Positions 1-8,585 of a stretch of 64,000 nucleotides of DNA are shown here, one piece after another. The stretch is from the NCBI GenBank assembly GCA_025153755.1, contig JAOALD010000001.1:806001-870000 (forward strand). Reading direction: 5' to 3'. Numbering within the stretch: position 1 is the first letter of the stretch; every line of letters starts with the position of its first letter. This DNA is from SAR92 clade bacterium H921 (GTDB lineage: Bacteria; Pseudomonadota; Gammaproteobacteria; Pseudomonadales; Porticoccaceae). Made by a program: the position numbers and the translations under genes. The notes beneath the pieces are model-generated. The model saw nothing but the letters and a program-made list of their open reading frames with translations. It had not been told where the DNA came from and searched no databases.

Positions 1-25
1 AGTCATTAGCTTGAGGGAATTTTAG

Positions 26-1333
26 GTGCGATCGGTAAATATCGGCATCTGTGGACTAGGCACAGTAGGCGCAGGCGTATTCAACGTTTTAGGCCGCAAT
101 ACAAACATTATCAATGCACGGGCCAATTGCGAAATTGCTGTTACCCAAGTTGGCGCTCGCCGGGACAACCCAAGTTGCGACACCTCGGGTGTTGCAGTGG
201 TGCGGGATATATTTGAGGTTGCCAAAAATCCAGCCGTAGATGTGGTGGTCGAATTGATCGGCGGCACTACTGTTGCACTAGAGTTGGTGATGACTGCGCT
301 AAGGCATGATAAGCATGTGGTTACCGCCAATAAGGCATTGATTGCTGCCCATGGAGCGGAGATATTCGCTGAAGCTCAGTCACGCAATCGTATTGTCGCC
401 TATGAAGCGGCAGTAGCTGGTGGCATCCCCATTATCAAGGCCTTGCGCGAGGGCTTATCGGCTAATCGTATCCATTGGCTGGCTGGTATTATTAATGGCA
501 CCACTAATTTTATTCTATCCGAGATGGACAGCAAGGGCCGAGACTTTGCTGATGTGCTCGTAGAAGCTCAGGAAAAAGGCTACGCCGAAGCAGACCCTAC
601 CTTTGATGTGGAGGGCATAGATGCTGCCCATAAACTAGTTATTATGGCGTCGCTAGCCTTTGGTATGCCTCTTAGTCTAGATGGCGTGTTTACGGACGGC
701 ATTACTAAATTAGAGCCCCAGGATGTCTCCTATGCCCGGGAACTTGGTTATGCCATTAAGCATCTGGGTATTGCTCGTCAGACAGATGAGGGGGTTGAGT
801 TGCGGGTACATCCGACACTGGTGCCTGAAAGCTGCTTGATTGCTGGCGTTAATGATGTGTCAAATGCGGTGATGGTCAATGCTGACGCCGTGGGTACCAC
901 GTTATTTTACGGCCCTGGTGCTGGCTCCGAGCCAACGGCATCTTCAGTGATTGCAGATATAGTAGATGTTGCTCGTACTTTGGCATCTAATCCAGATTCT
1001 TGGGTGCCTCCATTGGGCTGTGCCTCCTCGGCTTTGCAAAGCCAAAAAATTATAGACATTCAGAATATAGAAACCAGTTTTTACATTCGCTTCTCGGCAC
1101 TGGATAAGCCGGGTGTACTATCCAATATCACCAAGATAATGGGTGATGCAGGTATTAGTATCGAGGCTATTATTCAAAAAGAGCAACCTGCTGGTGAAGA
1201 GTATGTGACCATTATTATTTTGACCAATGTGACCAAAGAGAAGTTTCTCGATGAGGCCGTTGAGCATATTGAGCAACTTGAAACAGTGCGTGGCAACGTA
1301 AACTTTATCCGTGTAGAGCACCTGGACCAGTAA
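26..1333 (+). CDS. hom: Homoserine dehydrogenase
   Basis: Catalyses NAD(P)H-dependent reduction of aspartate semialdehyde to homoserine, the branch step towards threonine and methionine, in the cytoplasm. The 435-residue protein opens with a Rossmann dinucleotide motif (GLGTVGAG, about residues 10-17). It carries the family signature region AEADPTFDVEGIDAAHK near residue 195 and a C-terminal ACT regulatory domain from about residue 350 (FSALDKPGVL), so threonine feedback is expected. It is monofunctional, with no aspartokinase domain. The start is GTG, with AGGG 8 bases upstream. The stop codon directly abuts the thrC start, so the two are surely co-transcribed. The upstream end of the operon lies outside the window. 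Confidence 0.97.
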   Translation: MRSVNIGICGLGTVGAGVFNVLGRNTNIINARANCEIAVTQVGARRDNPSCDTSGVAVVRDIFEVAKNPAVDVVVELIGGTTVALELVMTALRHDKHVVTANKALIAAHGAEIFAEAQSRNRIVAYEAAVAGGIPIIKALREGLSANRIHWLAGIINGTTNFILSEMDSKGRDFADVLVEAQEKGYAEADPTFDVEGIDAAHKLVIMASLAFGMPLSLDGVFTDGITKLEPQDVSYARELGYAIKHLGIARQTDEGVELRVHPTLVPESCLIAGVNDVSNAVMVNADAVGTTLFYGPGAGSEPTASSVIADIVDVARTLASNPDSWVPPLGCASSALQSQKIIDIQNIETSFYIRFSALDKPGVLSNITKIMGDAGISIEAIIQKEQPAGEEYVTIIILTNVTKEKFLDEAVEHIEQLETVRGNVNFIRVEHLDQ

Positions 1334-2731
1334 ATGAAATATATAAGTACCCGTGGTGGCGTTGAGCCAAAAAGTTTTGAAGATGTAATTCTCACTGGAC
1401 TGGCATCAGATGGCGGATTGTTCGTCCCTGAAAAGCTGCCCCATTTTAGTGAAGCAGAAATTGCTTCCTGGGCGGGCCTCAGTTACCAAGAGCTAGCACT
1501 TAAAATAATGACGCCGTTTGTCGATGGAGCAATTCCCCAGAATGACTTAAAACAGTTGATAGATGAGTCCTATGGCACCTTTCGTCACGGCGCAATTGCT
1601 CCTCTAGTGCAGACTGGCCATAACGAATGGATACTAGAGTTGTTTCACGGGCCAACCCTAGCCTTTAAAGACTTCGCTTTGCAGTTTTTAGGTAACCTAC
1701 TGGATTACACCCTGGAAAAACGCAATCAGAAAGTGGTTATTATGGGTGCCACCTCAGGTGATACAGGGTCTGCAGCGATTGAAGGCTGTCGTCGCAGTAA
1801 GCATGTTGATATGTTTATTTTGCATCCCCACGAGCGGGTGTCTAATGTGCAGCGCCGTCAGATGACTACTGTTTTGGCCGACAATATTCACAATCTAGCT
1901 CTCGAAGGTAACTTCGATGACTGTCAGAATATGGTTAAAGCGAGTTTTTCTGACCAATCATTTTTGCCAGATGGCCGTCAATTAGTGGCGGTTAACTCAA
2001 TTAACTGGGCGCGGATCATGGCGCAGATTGTCTATTATTTTTGGGCATCACTGTCATTGGGAGGGCCTCAACGCAAAGTCTCCTTCTCGGTACCTACTGG
2101 CAACTTCGGTGATATTTTTGCCGGTTATCTGGCCCATAAAATGGGTCTTCCGATTGAGCAACTGGTGATTGCTACTAACCAGAACGATATTCTTCACCGC
2201 TGCATTAGCGATAATGACCACAGTACTCGGCCCCTAGAACAGAGTTTGGCGCCGAGTATGGATATTATGATTTCGAGTAATTTTGAACGGTTGCTTTTTG
2301 ATCTCTATGGCCGTGATGGCCCTGCCATTGCCGAGTTGATGAAAGATGCCAAAGCGGGCCATATGCATCTCAGTAAGGCAGCGCTAGTGGAGGCACGTAA
2401 GCTATTTTCTAGCTACCGCTGCGATGATGAAGGCATGCTTAACATTATTAGTGATGTCAATCGTGACAGTGACTATTTACTCGATCCACATACTGCCATT
2501 GGCCTTGAGGCGGCGCGTCAATGTCGTCGCAACTTAGATACTCCCATGGTAACTCTAGCGACAGCCCATCCTGCTAAGTTTCCTGATGCGGTTAAGCAGG
2601 CGGGTTATCCCCATGATCCAGAGCTACCAGCCCATATGGCTGATCTGTTCGAGCGTGAAGAGCGTTTCACTGTGGTCGCCAATGATCGAGTCGCGGTGCA
2701 TCAATTTATGAAGGACCACATTATTGCTTAG
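1334..2731 (+). CDS. thrC: Threonine synthase
   Basis: PLP enzyme converting O-phosphohomoserine to threonine, the last step of the pathway begun by the adjoining hom. The 465-residue length and N-terminus (MKYISTRGG) fit the longer, gammaproteobacterial/yeast-like class of threonine synthase. The PLP lysine lies in HGPTLAFKDFALQ (K112), followed by the phosphate-binding GATSGDTGSAA stretch near residue 138. The ATG follows the hom stop with no spacer, implying translational coupling. No terminator is evident in the 42 bases before the next gene. Confidence 0.97.
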   Translation: MKYISTRGGVEPKSFEDVILTGLASDGGLFVPEKLPHFSEAEIASWAGLSYQELALKIMTPFVDGAIPQNDLKQLIDESYGTFRHGAIAPLVQTGHNEWILELFHGPTLAFKDFALQFLGNLLDYTLEKRNQKVVIMGATSGDTGSAAIEGCRRSKHVDMFILHPHERVSNVQRRQMTTVLADNIHNLALEGNFDDCQNMVKASFSDQSFLPDGRQLVAVNSINWARIMAQIVYYFWASLSLGGPQRKVSFSVPTGNFGDIFAGYLAHKMGLPIEQLVIATNQNDILHRCISDNDHSTRPLEQSLAPSMDIMISSNFERLLFDLYGRDGPAIAELMKDAKAGHMHLSKAALVEARKLFSSYRCDDEGMLNIISDVNRDSDYLLDPHTAIGLEAARQCRRNLDTPMVTLATAHPAKFPDAVKQAGYPHDPELPAHMADLFEREERFTVVANDRVAVHQFMKDHIIA

Positions 2732-2773
2732 TAGCGCAGGCAGATTAGCGACCATAATAGATAGATAAACATA

Positions 2774-3616
2774 ATGACAATAAGAACTTTTAAAGATGCT
2801 ACAGCTATTATCACAGGCGCTGCTACAGGCATAGGCAAGGCGCTGGCAGTAGAGCTCTCTAACCGCGGTTGCACCGTAGTACTAACCGACAGGCAAGTCG
2901 CACTCGCCGAAACCGTTGCCGCTGAAATTGTTAGCCATGGTGGCAATGCCTGGGCCCGTGAGCTGGATGTCTGTGACTATGAGTTAATGCAGACTATTGT
3001 CGATGAGACCGTCGCTAAGACTGGCCGTCTCGACTATATGTTCAACAATGCAGGCATAGGCATTGGAGGCTTTGCTGACGAGTACGAGATAAGTGATTGG
3101 AATGCCACTATCGATGTCAATTTGCGGGGTGTGACCAATGGCGTTCAGTCCTGCTATCGAACTATGGTAGCCCAGGGCTTCGGTCATATTGTTAATACTG
3201 CCTCTATGGCTGGCCTAGTGCCTACCGCCAGTCAAATTGCCTATAGCACCACCAAATTTGCTGTCTCAGGTCTTACCCAAGCACTGCGTGTAGAGGCAGA
3301 GATGAAAGGGGTTCGAGTGAGTGCCCTATGTCCAGGCGCGATCGATACGCCGCTGCTTACAGGCGGTGTTTATGGGCGTCTTCCCAAAGGCATAACGCGG
3401 GAAAAAGCTACTGCCTACTGGGCAAAGTTGAAACCCATGCCGGTGGAAGATTTTGCTGTTGAGGCCTTAGATAAGGTGGCAAAAAATATTCCGCTTATTA
3501 TCGTGCCCGGCCGGTGGCTTGGGATGTATTGGATGTATCGACTATCCTGGAGTCTGTGGTTTAAAAATGCCAAAAAAGACCTAGCTAGGGTAATGAGGAT
3601 GACCAGACGAAAATAA
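2774..3616 (+). CDS. SDR family oxidoreductase
   Basis: Classical short-chain dehydrogenase/reductase of 280 residues. Visible motifs are the cofactor motif TGAATGIG near residue 14, NNAG near residue 91, a serine in NTASMAG and the catalytic YSTTK pair (Y157, K161). The C-terminus runs on about 30 residues past the SDR core with a Trp/Tyr-rich, basic stretch (WLGMYWMYRLSWSLW), which could sit at a membrane surface. Substrate is unknown. It lies downstream of thrC without an obvious terminator and may be read through from it, but nothing ties it to threonine synthesis. The ribosome-binding site is weak. Confidence 0.85.
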   Translation: MTIRTFKDATAIITGAATGIGKALAVELSNRGCTVVLTDRQVALAETVAAEIVSHGGNAWARELDVCDYELMQTIVDETVAKTGRLDYMFNNAGIGIGGFADEYEISDWNATIDVNLRGVTNGVQSCYRTMVAQGFGHIVNTASMAGLVPTASQIAYSTTKFAVSGLTQALRVEAEMKGVRVSALCPGAIDTPLLTGGVYGRLPKGITREKATAYWAKLKPMPVEDFAVEALDKVAKNIPLIIVPGRWLGMYWMYRLSWSLWFKNAKKDLARVMRMTRRK

Positions 3617-3711
3617 GCAAAATGTCCTTAGGTGCTCTGCGAGTTCTCTGGTGCCTAATAACTATCTTGTTGCTCTTTGGATAATGAAGAACTAGATAAA
3701 TAAAACTCCCA

Positions 3712-3744
3712 CTGTTAACCTAAAAATATTTATTTGGTTGACAG
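3712..3744 (+). promoter_or_regulatory. BirA-type biotin operator
   Basis: An inverted repeat CTGTTAACC (3712-3720) and GGTTGACAG (3736-3744), 15 bases apart, matches at 8 of 9 positions. It fits the known biotin operator form TTGTAAACC-N14-16-GGTTTACAA. It overlaps the -35 element of a promoter in front of bioB, so BirA-biotinyl-AMP binding would block RNA polymerase. The sequence match is direct; binding by BirA is inferred from family knowledge and position. Confidence 0.85.
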
Positions 3745-3765
3745 CGCCAGCTCTGGCCTTATCAT
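3738..3765 (+). promoter_or_regulatory. Sigma70-like promoter of the biotin operon
   Basis: TTGACA at 3738-3743 is a perfect -35 hexamer, followed after 16 bases by TATCAT (3760-3765), one mismatch from the -10 consensus. The -35 lies inside the right half of the BirA operator. A start site a few bases after 3770 would leave a leader of about 30 bases before the bioB ATG. Confidence 0.75.
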
Positions 3766-3800
3766 TGTCTCCCTAGTATTTGAGATATCGGAGTTTGGCC

Positions 3801-4856
3801 ATGTCACCCCCAGAAGGATCGGTCGTTCGCAACGACTGGACGCGGGAAGAAGTTCTCGCTCTATTTAACCAGCCTTTTAACGATCTGCTATTTGATGCTC
3901 AGGTTGCTCATCGCAGGCATTTTAACCCCAATCAGGTACAACTCAGTACGCTGTTATCGATCAAGACAGGCGCCTGTCCGGAAGACTGCAAGTACTGCCC
4001 CCAGAGCGCGCGTTACGATACGGGCCTTGAAAAAGAAAAGCTTTTGCAAATCGAGCAGGTAATTGAAGCGGCGAAAATCGCCAAGGCCAGTGGGTCTAGT
4101 CGTTTTTGCATGGGTGCTGCATGGCGTTCGCCCCATGACCGCGATATTCCAGCGGTGGCTGAAATGATCCGAGAAGTGAAATCCCTCGGTCTAGAAACCT
4201 GCATGACACTGGGCATGCTGTCTGAACAGCAGTCAGAAAAGTTAGCCAGTGCTGGCCTGGATTATTATAACCACAACCTAGATACATCTAAGGAATTTTA
4301 TGGCGAGGTGATCACTACTCGCACCTATCAAGACCGACTCACCACCCTAGCTAATGTCCGCAACTCTGGTATGAAAGTTTGTGCTGGTGGCATTGTCGGT
4401 ATGGGTGAAGAGCAGCAAGATCGAGCCGGCTTATTAATGGAGCTTGCTAACCTTCCGGTTCATCCTGAGTCTGTGCCAATCAATATGCTGGTCAAGGTGG
4501 CGGGCACGCCTATGGCCGAGCAGGCTGATTTAGACCCCTTTGAATTTATTCGGACCATTGCGGTAGCGCGACTGATGATGCCCAAGTCTTATGTCCGCCT
4601 TTCAGCGGGCCGTGAAGATATGAACGAGCAGATGCAGGCAATGGCGTTTATGGCCGGAGCCAACTCAATTTTTTACTGCGAAAAATTATTAACCACCCCT
4701 AATCCTAAAGCCAATACAGATATGCAACTATTTGAACGTCTGGGTATAGTCCCAGAAGAGTATCAGGTGGATAAAAATGGCGATGAGCAGGAAGCTGAGC
4801 TTCATCAAACTATTGCCGAGGCTAAGACCGACTCGATGTTTTATCGGGCCGGTTAG
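3801..4856 (+). CDS. bioB: Biotin synthase
   Basis: Radical SAM enzyme that inserts sulfur into dethiobiotin to make biotin. The protein is 351 residues, close to the usual length of about 346. The radical-SAM cluster motif CxxxCxxC is present as CPEDCKYC (C59, C63, C66). The later GMGEEQQDR and [10 protein letters not shown] stretches are typical of BioB. An in-frame TTG exists at 3780, but the ATG at 3801 is preferred because GGAG (3790-3793) sits 7 bases before it. First gene of the bioB-F-HC-D operon, controlled by the BirA site just upstream. Confidence 0.97.
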   Translation: MSPPEGSVVRNDWTREEVLALFNQPFNDLLFDAQVAHRRHFNPNQVQLSTLLSIKTGACPEDCKYCPQSARYDTGLEKEKLLQIEQVIEAAKIAKASGSSRFCMGAAWRSPHDRDIPAVAEMIREVKSLGLETCMTLGMLSEQQSEKLASAGLDYYNHNLDTSKEFYGEVITTRTYQDRLTTLANVRNSGMKVCAGGIVGMGEEQQDRAGLLMELANLPVHPESVPINMLVKVAGTPMAEQADLDPFEFIRTIAVARLMMPKSYVRLSAGREDMNEQMQAMAFMAGANSIFYCEKLLTTPNPKANTDMQLFERLGIVPEEYQVDKNGDEQEAELHQTIAEAKTDSMFYRAG

Positions 4857-4864
4857 TTCTGTCA

Positions 4865-6028
4865 GTGAAATCCTTAGATGCGACTTTGCAGGCGGCGCTC
4901 GACGAACGGCGCCAACAGCACCTCTATCGCCAGCGAGTCAATGTGGCCTCGGGCTGTGGCCCAGCCCTTGGAGTAAATGGTCAGTCCCTCCTGAACTTTT
5001 GTAGTAATGATTACTTGGGTTTAGCTGGGCATCCAGATATTGCTGCGGCGTTAAAAGCAGGCGTAGACGCCTATGGCACCGGCAGTGGAGCATCCCATCT
5101 TATAAGTGGTCATTCGGTAGCCCACCAGAGGTTGGAAGAACAGCTGGCCGAATTTACCGGCCGTCCTCGTGCCCTGCTTTTCAGCACTGGCTATATGGCC
5201 AATTTGGGGGTTATTAATGCCCTGGTGGGGCGTCACGATCTGGTGCTTCAAGACCAGCTCAATCATGCTTCTCTTTTAGATGGCGGCCGTCTAACGCGAG
5301 CGGATTTCAGACGCTACAAACACAGTAGTCTATCCCATTTACAATGGTTGCTAGAGCGCAGTTCAGCCAGGCGGAAATTGGTGGTGACCGATGGTGTTTT
5401 TAGTATGGACGGTGATCTGGCGCCACTGGTTAAAATTAGTGCCTTGGCCAGCGAGCACAATGCCTGGTTAATGGTGGACGATGCCCATGGTGTTGGCGTG
5501 CTAGGTGCTACCGGCGGCGGTATTGTTGAGCAGCAAAATTTATCCCTACCGCAGGTGCCGATACTCATGGGCACCTTAGGTAAAAGCTTTGGTACCTTTG
5601 GCGCTTTTGTAGCGGGTAGTGAGGCATTAATCGAGACTCTCATCCAGTTTGCCCGCAGTTATATCTATACCACCGCACTACCGCCCTCGATAGCTTGCGC
5701 GACCAGTGCCAGTTTAAAAATAGTTGCTCAAGAGCACTGGCGTCGTGATCATCTTTGTGCATTGATTGCACGATTTAGAGAGGGCGCACAGCACATTGGT
5801 TTACACCTGATGGCATCGACTACTCCTATTCAACCTGTGCTGATTAATGATGACCAACGGGTGAACGAGATCAGCCAGCTGCTGCGCGCCAAAGGTATTA
5901 TGGTGGGTGCGATTCGACCGCCTACCGTACCAGAGGGTAGCGGTAGATTGCGCATCTGTCTGTCGGCAGCTCATAGCGAGCAACAAGTTGATCAGTTGCT
6001 TGAAGCGCTGGAGTCAGTGGGTGCCTAG
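4865..6028 (+). CDS. bioF: 8-Amino-7-oxononanoate synthase
   Basis: PLP-dependent condensation of pimeloyl-ACP with alanine, giving 8-amino-7-oxononanoate. The 387-residue protein shows [11 protein letters not shown] near residue 47, the aspartate/histidine region [10 protein letters not shown] and the PLP lysine in [11 protein letters not shown] (K240). It begins with GTG, 8 bases after the bioB stop, and ends overlapping the bioHC start by 8 bases, so translation is probably coupled along the operon. Second step of biotin ring assembly. Confidence 0.96.
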   Translation: MKSLDATLQAALDERRQQHLYRQRVNVASGCGPALGVNGQSLLNFCSNDYLGLAGHPDIAAALKAGVDAYGTGSGASHLISGHSVAHQRLEEQLAEFTGRPRALLFSTGYMANLGVINALVGRHDLVLQDQLNHASLLDGGRLTRADFRRYKHSSLSHLQWLLERSSARRKLVVTDGVFSMDGDLAPLVKISALASEHNAWLMVDDAHGVGVLGATGGGIVEQQNLSLPQVPILMGTLGKSFGTFGAFVAGSEALIETLIQFARSYIYTTALPPSIACATSASLKIVAQEHWRRDHLCALIARFREGAQHIGLHLMASTTPIQPVLINDDQRVNEISQLLRAKGIMVGAIRPPTVPEGSGRLRICLSAAHSEQQVDQLLEALESVGA

Positions 6029-7529
6029 CAAATTTCAGCAACCTACAGTGATGCTGCATGGCTGGGGTGCAGACAGTCAAATTTGGGGATCATTTAAGCA
6101 GTCGTTACAAAATTATGCTGAGGTCTATACCTTAGATCTCCCCGGATTTGGTGATTCGCCGACTCTAAATGATTACAGCCGAGCCAGCCTTCTTCGCTGG
6201 ATGGCTGACAGTTTGCCCAGTCAATGTAATCTTGTTGGACTCTCTCTAGGCGGCATGCTGTGCCGCGCGTTTGCGGCCGAGCACCCGAAGCGAGTGGTCA
6301 GTTTAATCACCATCAGTAGCAATCTACAATTTGTTGCCACGGAGCAGTATCCACATGCGATGAGTGGAGATAGTTTTAATGAATTCATGACGAGTTGGAC
6401 TCAGGATAGCCAGGCTTGCCTCAAACGTTTTGCCAGTTTGCAAGCACAGGGAGATGCACAGCAACGACAGCTTATTCGGACCTTGCGCGGCATAGAGTCA
6501 AAGATTGATCCTACGGCTGGAAAACAACTATTGGCACTGCTGGGTGATTTAGATAATCGGTCATCAATGGCCCAGATCCATTGCCCTAGCTTGGCTATTT
6601 TTGGTCAAGCTGATAGTCTGGTTCCAGTTAACGCAAAGTCGCAAATTCCTGATTCAGTGATTATCCAGGGGGCTGGTCATCTCCCTCATTTAACCGCCGG
6701 CGATGATGTTGTTTTAGCAATAAGCCAGTTTTTTGAGAGTCAACGCTATCGTCTGGATAAACAAAAAGTCGCTGACTCCTTCGGTCGTGCTGCTGAGCGT
6801 TACGATGTTGCTGCACAACTCCAGCATCGAACTGGCGAGCAACTACTAGACAGTATTACACTGACCGATTGTCCTAAAAGTATTGTCGATCTGGGCTGTG
6901 GCACGGGTTATCACAGTATTCAGTTGCAGACTCGATTCTCCAATTCTCAGGTAATTGGAGTCGATATTTCCCCCGGCATGCTGGCCTATGCGAAGACTCG
7001 TTACCCAGCATGTCAGTGGCTGTGCTCAGATGCAGAAAATCTCCAATTAGCTAGGGGTTCTCAAGACCTTATTTTTTCAAATTTTACCCTGCAATGGTGC
7101 GATGATCTGTCGCGCCTAGCGGCGGAAATTTATCGTGTACTGGCTATAAATGGGCAGCTTTATATCGTTGTTCCTGGCCCGCAGACATTAGCAGAGTTAC
7201 GTGCAGCCTGGCTCGAGGTAGATGATGGAGTTCATGTCAACCGCTTTGCCAGCCTGGAACAGTGGCAGACTGCGTTTTTCGAGGCAGGCTTTAAAACAGT
7301 CAATCTGCAATCTACGCCAGAGGTCGAGTATCACCAGTCGGTGAGAGAATTACTATTAGAGCTAAAAAATATTGGTGCTCATAATAATAACGCTGGTAAA
7401 GCGTCTCATTTAACAGGCAAACGCCAGCTCAAAGCGCTATATAATGCCTATGAAAAATTCCGGCTACCAGATGGAACTCTTCCTGCAAGTTGGGAAATTA
7501 TCAGTGGCTGTGTGGTTAAACATCAATAA
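6021..7529 (+). CDS. bioHC: Fused BioH esterase / BioC methyltransferase (BioHC)
   Basis: A bifunctional protein of 502 residues. The N-terminal half (about 1-240) is an alpha/beta hydrolase like pimeloyl-ACP methyl ester esterase BioH, with HGWGAD, nucleophile motif GLSLGG (S75), an acidic residue in GQADSLVP (about D198) and His in GAGHLPH (H220). The C-terminal half (from about 247) is BioC, malonyl-ACP O-methyltransferase, with the [10 protein letters not shown] start and SAM motif VDLGCGTG (about 289-296). The frame stays open upstream inside bioF, but GTG at 6021 is chosen because GGAG lies 7 bases before it and the product then begins like BioH. One polypeptide thus adds and later removes the methyl disguise of pimelate synthesis. 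The same fusion is known from Saccharophagus and Teredinibacter. Confidence 0.93.
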   Translation: MPSKFQQPTVMLHGWGADSQIWGSFKQSLQNYAEVYTLDLPGFGDSPTLNDYSRASLLRWMADSLPSQCNLVGLSLGGMLCRAFAAEHPKRVVSLITISSNLQFVATEQYPHAMSGDSFNEFMTSWTQDSQACLKRFASLQAQGDAQQRQLIRTLRGIESKIDPTAGKQLLALLGDLDNRSSMAQIHCPSLAIFGQADSLVPVNAKSQIPDSVIIQGAGHLPHLTAGDDVVLAISQFFESQRYRLDKQKVADSFGRAAERYDVAAQLQHRTGEQLLDSITLTDCPKSIVDLGCGTGYHSIQLQTRFSNSQVIGVDISPGMLAYAKTRYPACQWLCSDAENLQLARGSQDLIFSNFTLQWCDDLSRLAAEIYRVLAINGQLYIVVPGPQTLAELRAAWLEVDDGVHVNRFASLEQWQTAFFEAGFKTVNLQSTPEVEYHQSVRELLLELKNIGAHNNNAGKASHLTGKRQLKALYNAYEKFRLPDGTLPASWEIISGCVVKHQ

Positions 7530-7546
7530 ATTTTAGAGTCGATACC

Positions 7547-8242
7547 ATGCCTAACAAATGGCTATTTATTTCTGGTACAGATACCGATATAGGCAAAACA
7601 GCCATTGCCACTGGCCTGCTGTGGCTAGCTAATAATGCGGGTCTGAGAACTGCAGCCGTCAAACCTATAGCCGCAGGGTGCGAAGACAGTGGCGCTGGGT
7701 TACACAATGACGATGCATTGCAACTGCAGGCTATCGCGAGCCATAAGCTGCCCTATCAGCAGGTAAATCCGGTTGCTTTGGAAGCGGCTATTGCACCTCA
7801 TATAGCTGCCCAGGAACAGGGTAAAACATTATCGGCATCACGGTTGGTGGGGTACTGTCGCGGTGTTGCTCTATTGCCCGTGGATATGGTTCTGATAGAG
7901 GGCGCTGGCGGCTGGAGAGTGCCAATTAATAATCGAGAAACACTCGCCGATGTGGCCCGAGAGCTGAGTTGCGCCGTAATAATGGTTGTCGGCATGCGTC
8001 TGGGCTGTTTGAACCATGCGCTGTTAACGGCAGAGGCGATTCGGCGCGATGGTCTAAACATCGCTGGCTGGGTGGCCAATGTAGTGGATGCAGATATGCC
8101 GCGGTTAGATGAAAATATTGCTACACTTCAACACTTAATTATAGAGCCCTGTCTGGGTGTTGTGCCCAGACTGACCAATCTGACACCGGAGCAGGTTGGC
8201 GGTTACCTAAGTTTACCGGTTGAGTTTGAGAGTCAATCATGA
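7547..8242 (+). CDS. bioD: Dethiobiotin synthetase
   Basis: ATP-dependent carboxylation of 7,8-diaminopelargonate to close the ureido ring. The 231-residue protein has the P-loop GTDTDIGKT (about 10-18), the lysine-containing AVKPIAAGC and the EGAGGWRVPI stretch typical of BioD. It follows bioHC by 17 bases and overlaps the next small gene by 4 bases (ATGA). bioA is not in the window, so the aminotransferase step must be encoded elsewhere. Confidence 0.96.
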   Translation: MPNKWLFISGTDTDIGKTAIATGLLWLANNAGLRTAAVKPIAAGCEDSGAGLHNDDALQLQAIASHKLPYQQVNPVALEAAIAPHIAAQEQGKTLSASRLVGYCRGVALLPVDMVLIEGAGGWRVPINNRETLADVARELSCAVIMVVGMRLGCLNHALLTAEAIRRDGLNIAGWVANVVDADMPRLDENIATLQHLIIEPCLGVVPRLTNLTPEQVGGYLSLPVEFESQS

Positions 8243-8424
8243 GCGAAGAAAAACAACTATCTGACGAAGACATGGAGCGTGTTGAAAAATATCTTAACAG
8301 TGGGTTCAATACCACTGAGCGCAAACCTTTTCGGGGTCTTATACTATTGGCTGGCATCTGGGCGATTATCGCGGCTCTAGGATGGGTGAGCTATTATATT
8401 GGTAAGCAAGCGGGCTACCTTTGA
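8239..8424 (+). CDS. Small DUF3094-like membrane protein
   Basis: A 61-residue protein with an acidic, charged N-terminal half (SDEDMERVEKYLNSG), the conserved-looking ERKPFRG turn and one C-terminal transmembrane helix (LILLAGIWAIIAALGW). The layout resembles the DUF3094 family of small pseudomonad proteins. It overlaps bioD by four bases, so it is co-translated with the biotin operon. No role in biotin metabolism is known to me. It could simply be a conserved neighbour. Confidence 0.75.
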   Translation: MSEEKQLSDEDMERVEKYLNSGFNTTERKPFRGLILLAGIWAIIAALGWVSYYIGKQAGYL

Positions 8425-8585
8425 GAGCACTTTCACCACCACTTTTTTCTTAGTGATTACGGCTGCTTGGCAAATAGCTGAAGCTCATAGGTGATTAGCC
8501 AAACCAGCGGTGATTAGCATCTGGGTTAGGGGCAAGGCCATGGTATGTGTGACTATTATGCCTGCGCGGCCCGAGGCTTAGACGA

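Noticed and set aside
2774-3616. SDR after thrC as part of threonine or biotin synthesis
   Set aside because: No step in either pathway needs it. It lies before the BirA-controlled promoter and its only link is read-through from thrC.
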